Part shown: in pieces, positions 30,765-31,181 of the stretch
Position numbering within the stretch: position 1 is the first letter of the stretch
Layout: the number at the start of each line of letters is the position of its first letter
Assembly (NCBI GenBank): GCA_910578935.1
Contig: CAJTSM010000027.1
Span: 1 to 31,181 of the forward strand
Length of the DNA stretch: 31,181 nt
From: an uncultured Oscillibacter sp.
Lineage (GTDB): Bacteria > Bacillota > Clostridia > Oscillospirales > Oscillospiraceae
Direction of reading: 5' to 3'
Made by a program: the position numbers and the translations under genes
Notes under the pieces: model-generated
Told to the model about the DNA's origin: nothing
The model's input: only the letters and a program-made list of their open reading frames with translations
The model's database searches: none

Positions 30765-30808
30765 GGGTATCATATTCTAACGGATTTTGCTTTAGAAATA
30801 TGATACCC
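30765..30808. repeat. Imperfect inverted repeat upstream of trmB
   Basis: GGGTATCATATTCTAA (30765-30780) is answered by TTAGAAATATGATACCC (30792-30808), 16 pairs with one bulge and an 11-base loop. It lies about 30 bases before the trmB start on that gene's upstream side. It could be a leader hairpin, an old terminator of the partial gene at the window edge, or the remnant of a small mobile repeat. Confidence 0.55.
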
Positions 30809-30860
30809 TATTCTTTTGATTATTTGATATATCCATATTATCCAGCCTATACGATGGGCT

Positions 30861-30889
30861 GTTATCAAATTGTTATCAGCGGTGATAAC
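30861..30889. promoter_or_regulatory. GTTATCA repeats: operator-like site
   Basis: GTTATCA occurs at 30861-30867 and 30872-30878, and its complement TGATAAC at 30883-30889, so the last two form an 18-bp palindrome with GCGG in the centre. This pattern fits a dimeric repressor site. The rest of 30809-30994 is AT-rich and shows no gene I can support. Confidence 0.4.
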
Positions 30890-30994
30890 GGGAGAGAGGG
30901 TTTACTCTTTGTTCTGCTGGTTTGCGACTGTAACTATATCACAAAAGATGAGAGAATGCAACCACATTCCCCGTCCCGCCTTTTTCCGAATCGT

Positions 30995-31181
30995 TCATCG
31001 CAAAGCATTTCGAAGATTGAACAATTGGTCATGTCCTGTCAAATCTTCAACATCTTTAGAAAGAAGTTCCATTATTGAGACAATGTCCGCAATAAAATTT
31101 TGGCATTTTTCTGGTTCAGCAATCATATACCCATAAATTTCGTTACAAATCAGGCTATTGTATGATTGATTTGTTCCTTGA
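30995..31181 (-). CDS. 3' end of an unknown gene running off the window
   Basis: An open minus-strand frame of 61 codons enters from the right edge and ends at TGA (30995-30997). The visible C-terminus reads normally as protein, for example NEIYGYMIAEPEKCQNF then ADIVSIMELLSKDVEDL and HDQLFNLRNALR at the end. It is helical and acidic with no known motif that I can name. Codon use is AT-rich like the GyrI-like gene. The start and most of the gene are outside the window. Confidence 0.6.
   Translation of the reverse strand, partial: QGTNQSYNSLICNEIYGYMIAEPEKCQNFIADIVSIMELLSKDVEDLTGHDQLFNLRNALR

Overview
The window is a chromosomal segment of a GC-rich, Gram-positive, endospore-forming Clostridium-class bacterium, most likely an Oscillospiraceae-type gut anaerobe. 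The grounds are: a SpoIIGA-SigE sporulation pair; a T-box leader; a valS, trk and acc-fab gene content typical of Firmicutes; FabK instead of FabI; strong ribosome binding sites with ATG, GTG and TTG starts; and high GC with C/G-rich third positions. Genus is inference, not read from the sequence.

Left part (1-7200). The end of a tRNA-Glu gene is followed by a separately promoted 5S rRNA gene with its own terminator. Four minus-strand genes follow: a small membrane-anchored unknown protein, a DUF554 membrane protein, a membrane-anchored parvulin-type foldase, and a DUF1292 (YrzB-like) protein. Between the last two lies a 200-base non-coding region with nested inverted repeats, read here as a candidate 6S-like structured RNA. 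A class A penicillin-binding protein follows on the plus strand and ends at a strong terminator.

Middle (7280-16300). spoIIGA and sigE form a sporulation operon whose promoter has an unusually long spacer; their reading frames overlap by about 220 bases. A valine T-box leader then controls two paralogous YcxB-like membrane proteins and valS. Converging on these from the other strand is a potassium-uptake operon: trkA, trkH and a 77-residue membrane protein.

Fatty-acid locus (16400-27225). One promoter and one AT-rich palindrome precede a tightly packed plus-strand operon: acpP, accB, accC, accD, accA, fabH, fabK, a second FabK/nitronate-monooxygenase-like flavoprotein, fabD, fabG, fabF, fabZ. 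A MarR-family regulator with its own promoter closes it. The set covers malonyl-CoA formation, initiation and all four elongation steps. Most junctions are overlaps of a few bases, implying translational coupling.

Right part (27230-31181). A 30-codon, Asn/Gln-rich peptide gene on the minus strand sits back to back with infC-rpmI-rplT. The infC leader has a recognisable attenuator: a terminator hairpin whose left arm can instead pair with an upstream segment. Beyond rplT the sequence becomes more AT-rich and looks accessory: an orphan promoter, a GyrI-like effector-binding protein, a TrmB methyltransferase carrying an extra C-terminal domain (DUF4275-like), palindromes, and the 3' end of an unknown gene running off the window.

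Most of the window is conserved core genome. I see no CRISPR array, transposase, integrase or obvious defence system. The best candidates for new biology are the structured RNA, the T-box-controlled YcxB-like pair, the operator-like palindrome of the fab operon, the Asn/Gln-rich peptide, the TrmB fusion and the cysteine-bearing second FabK-like protein.
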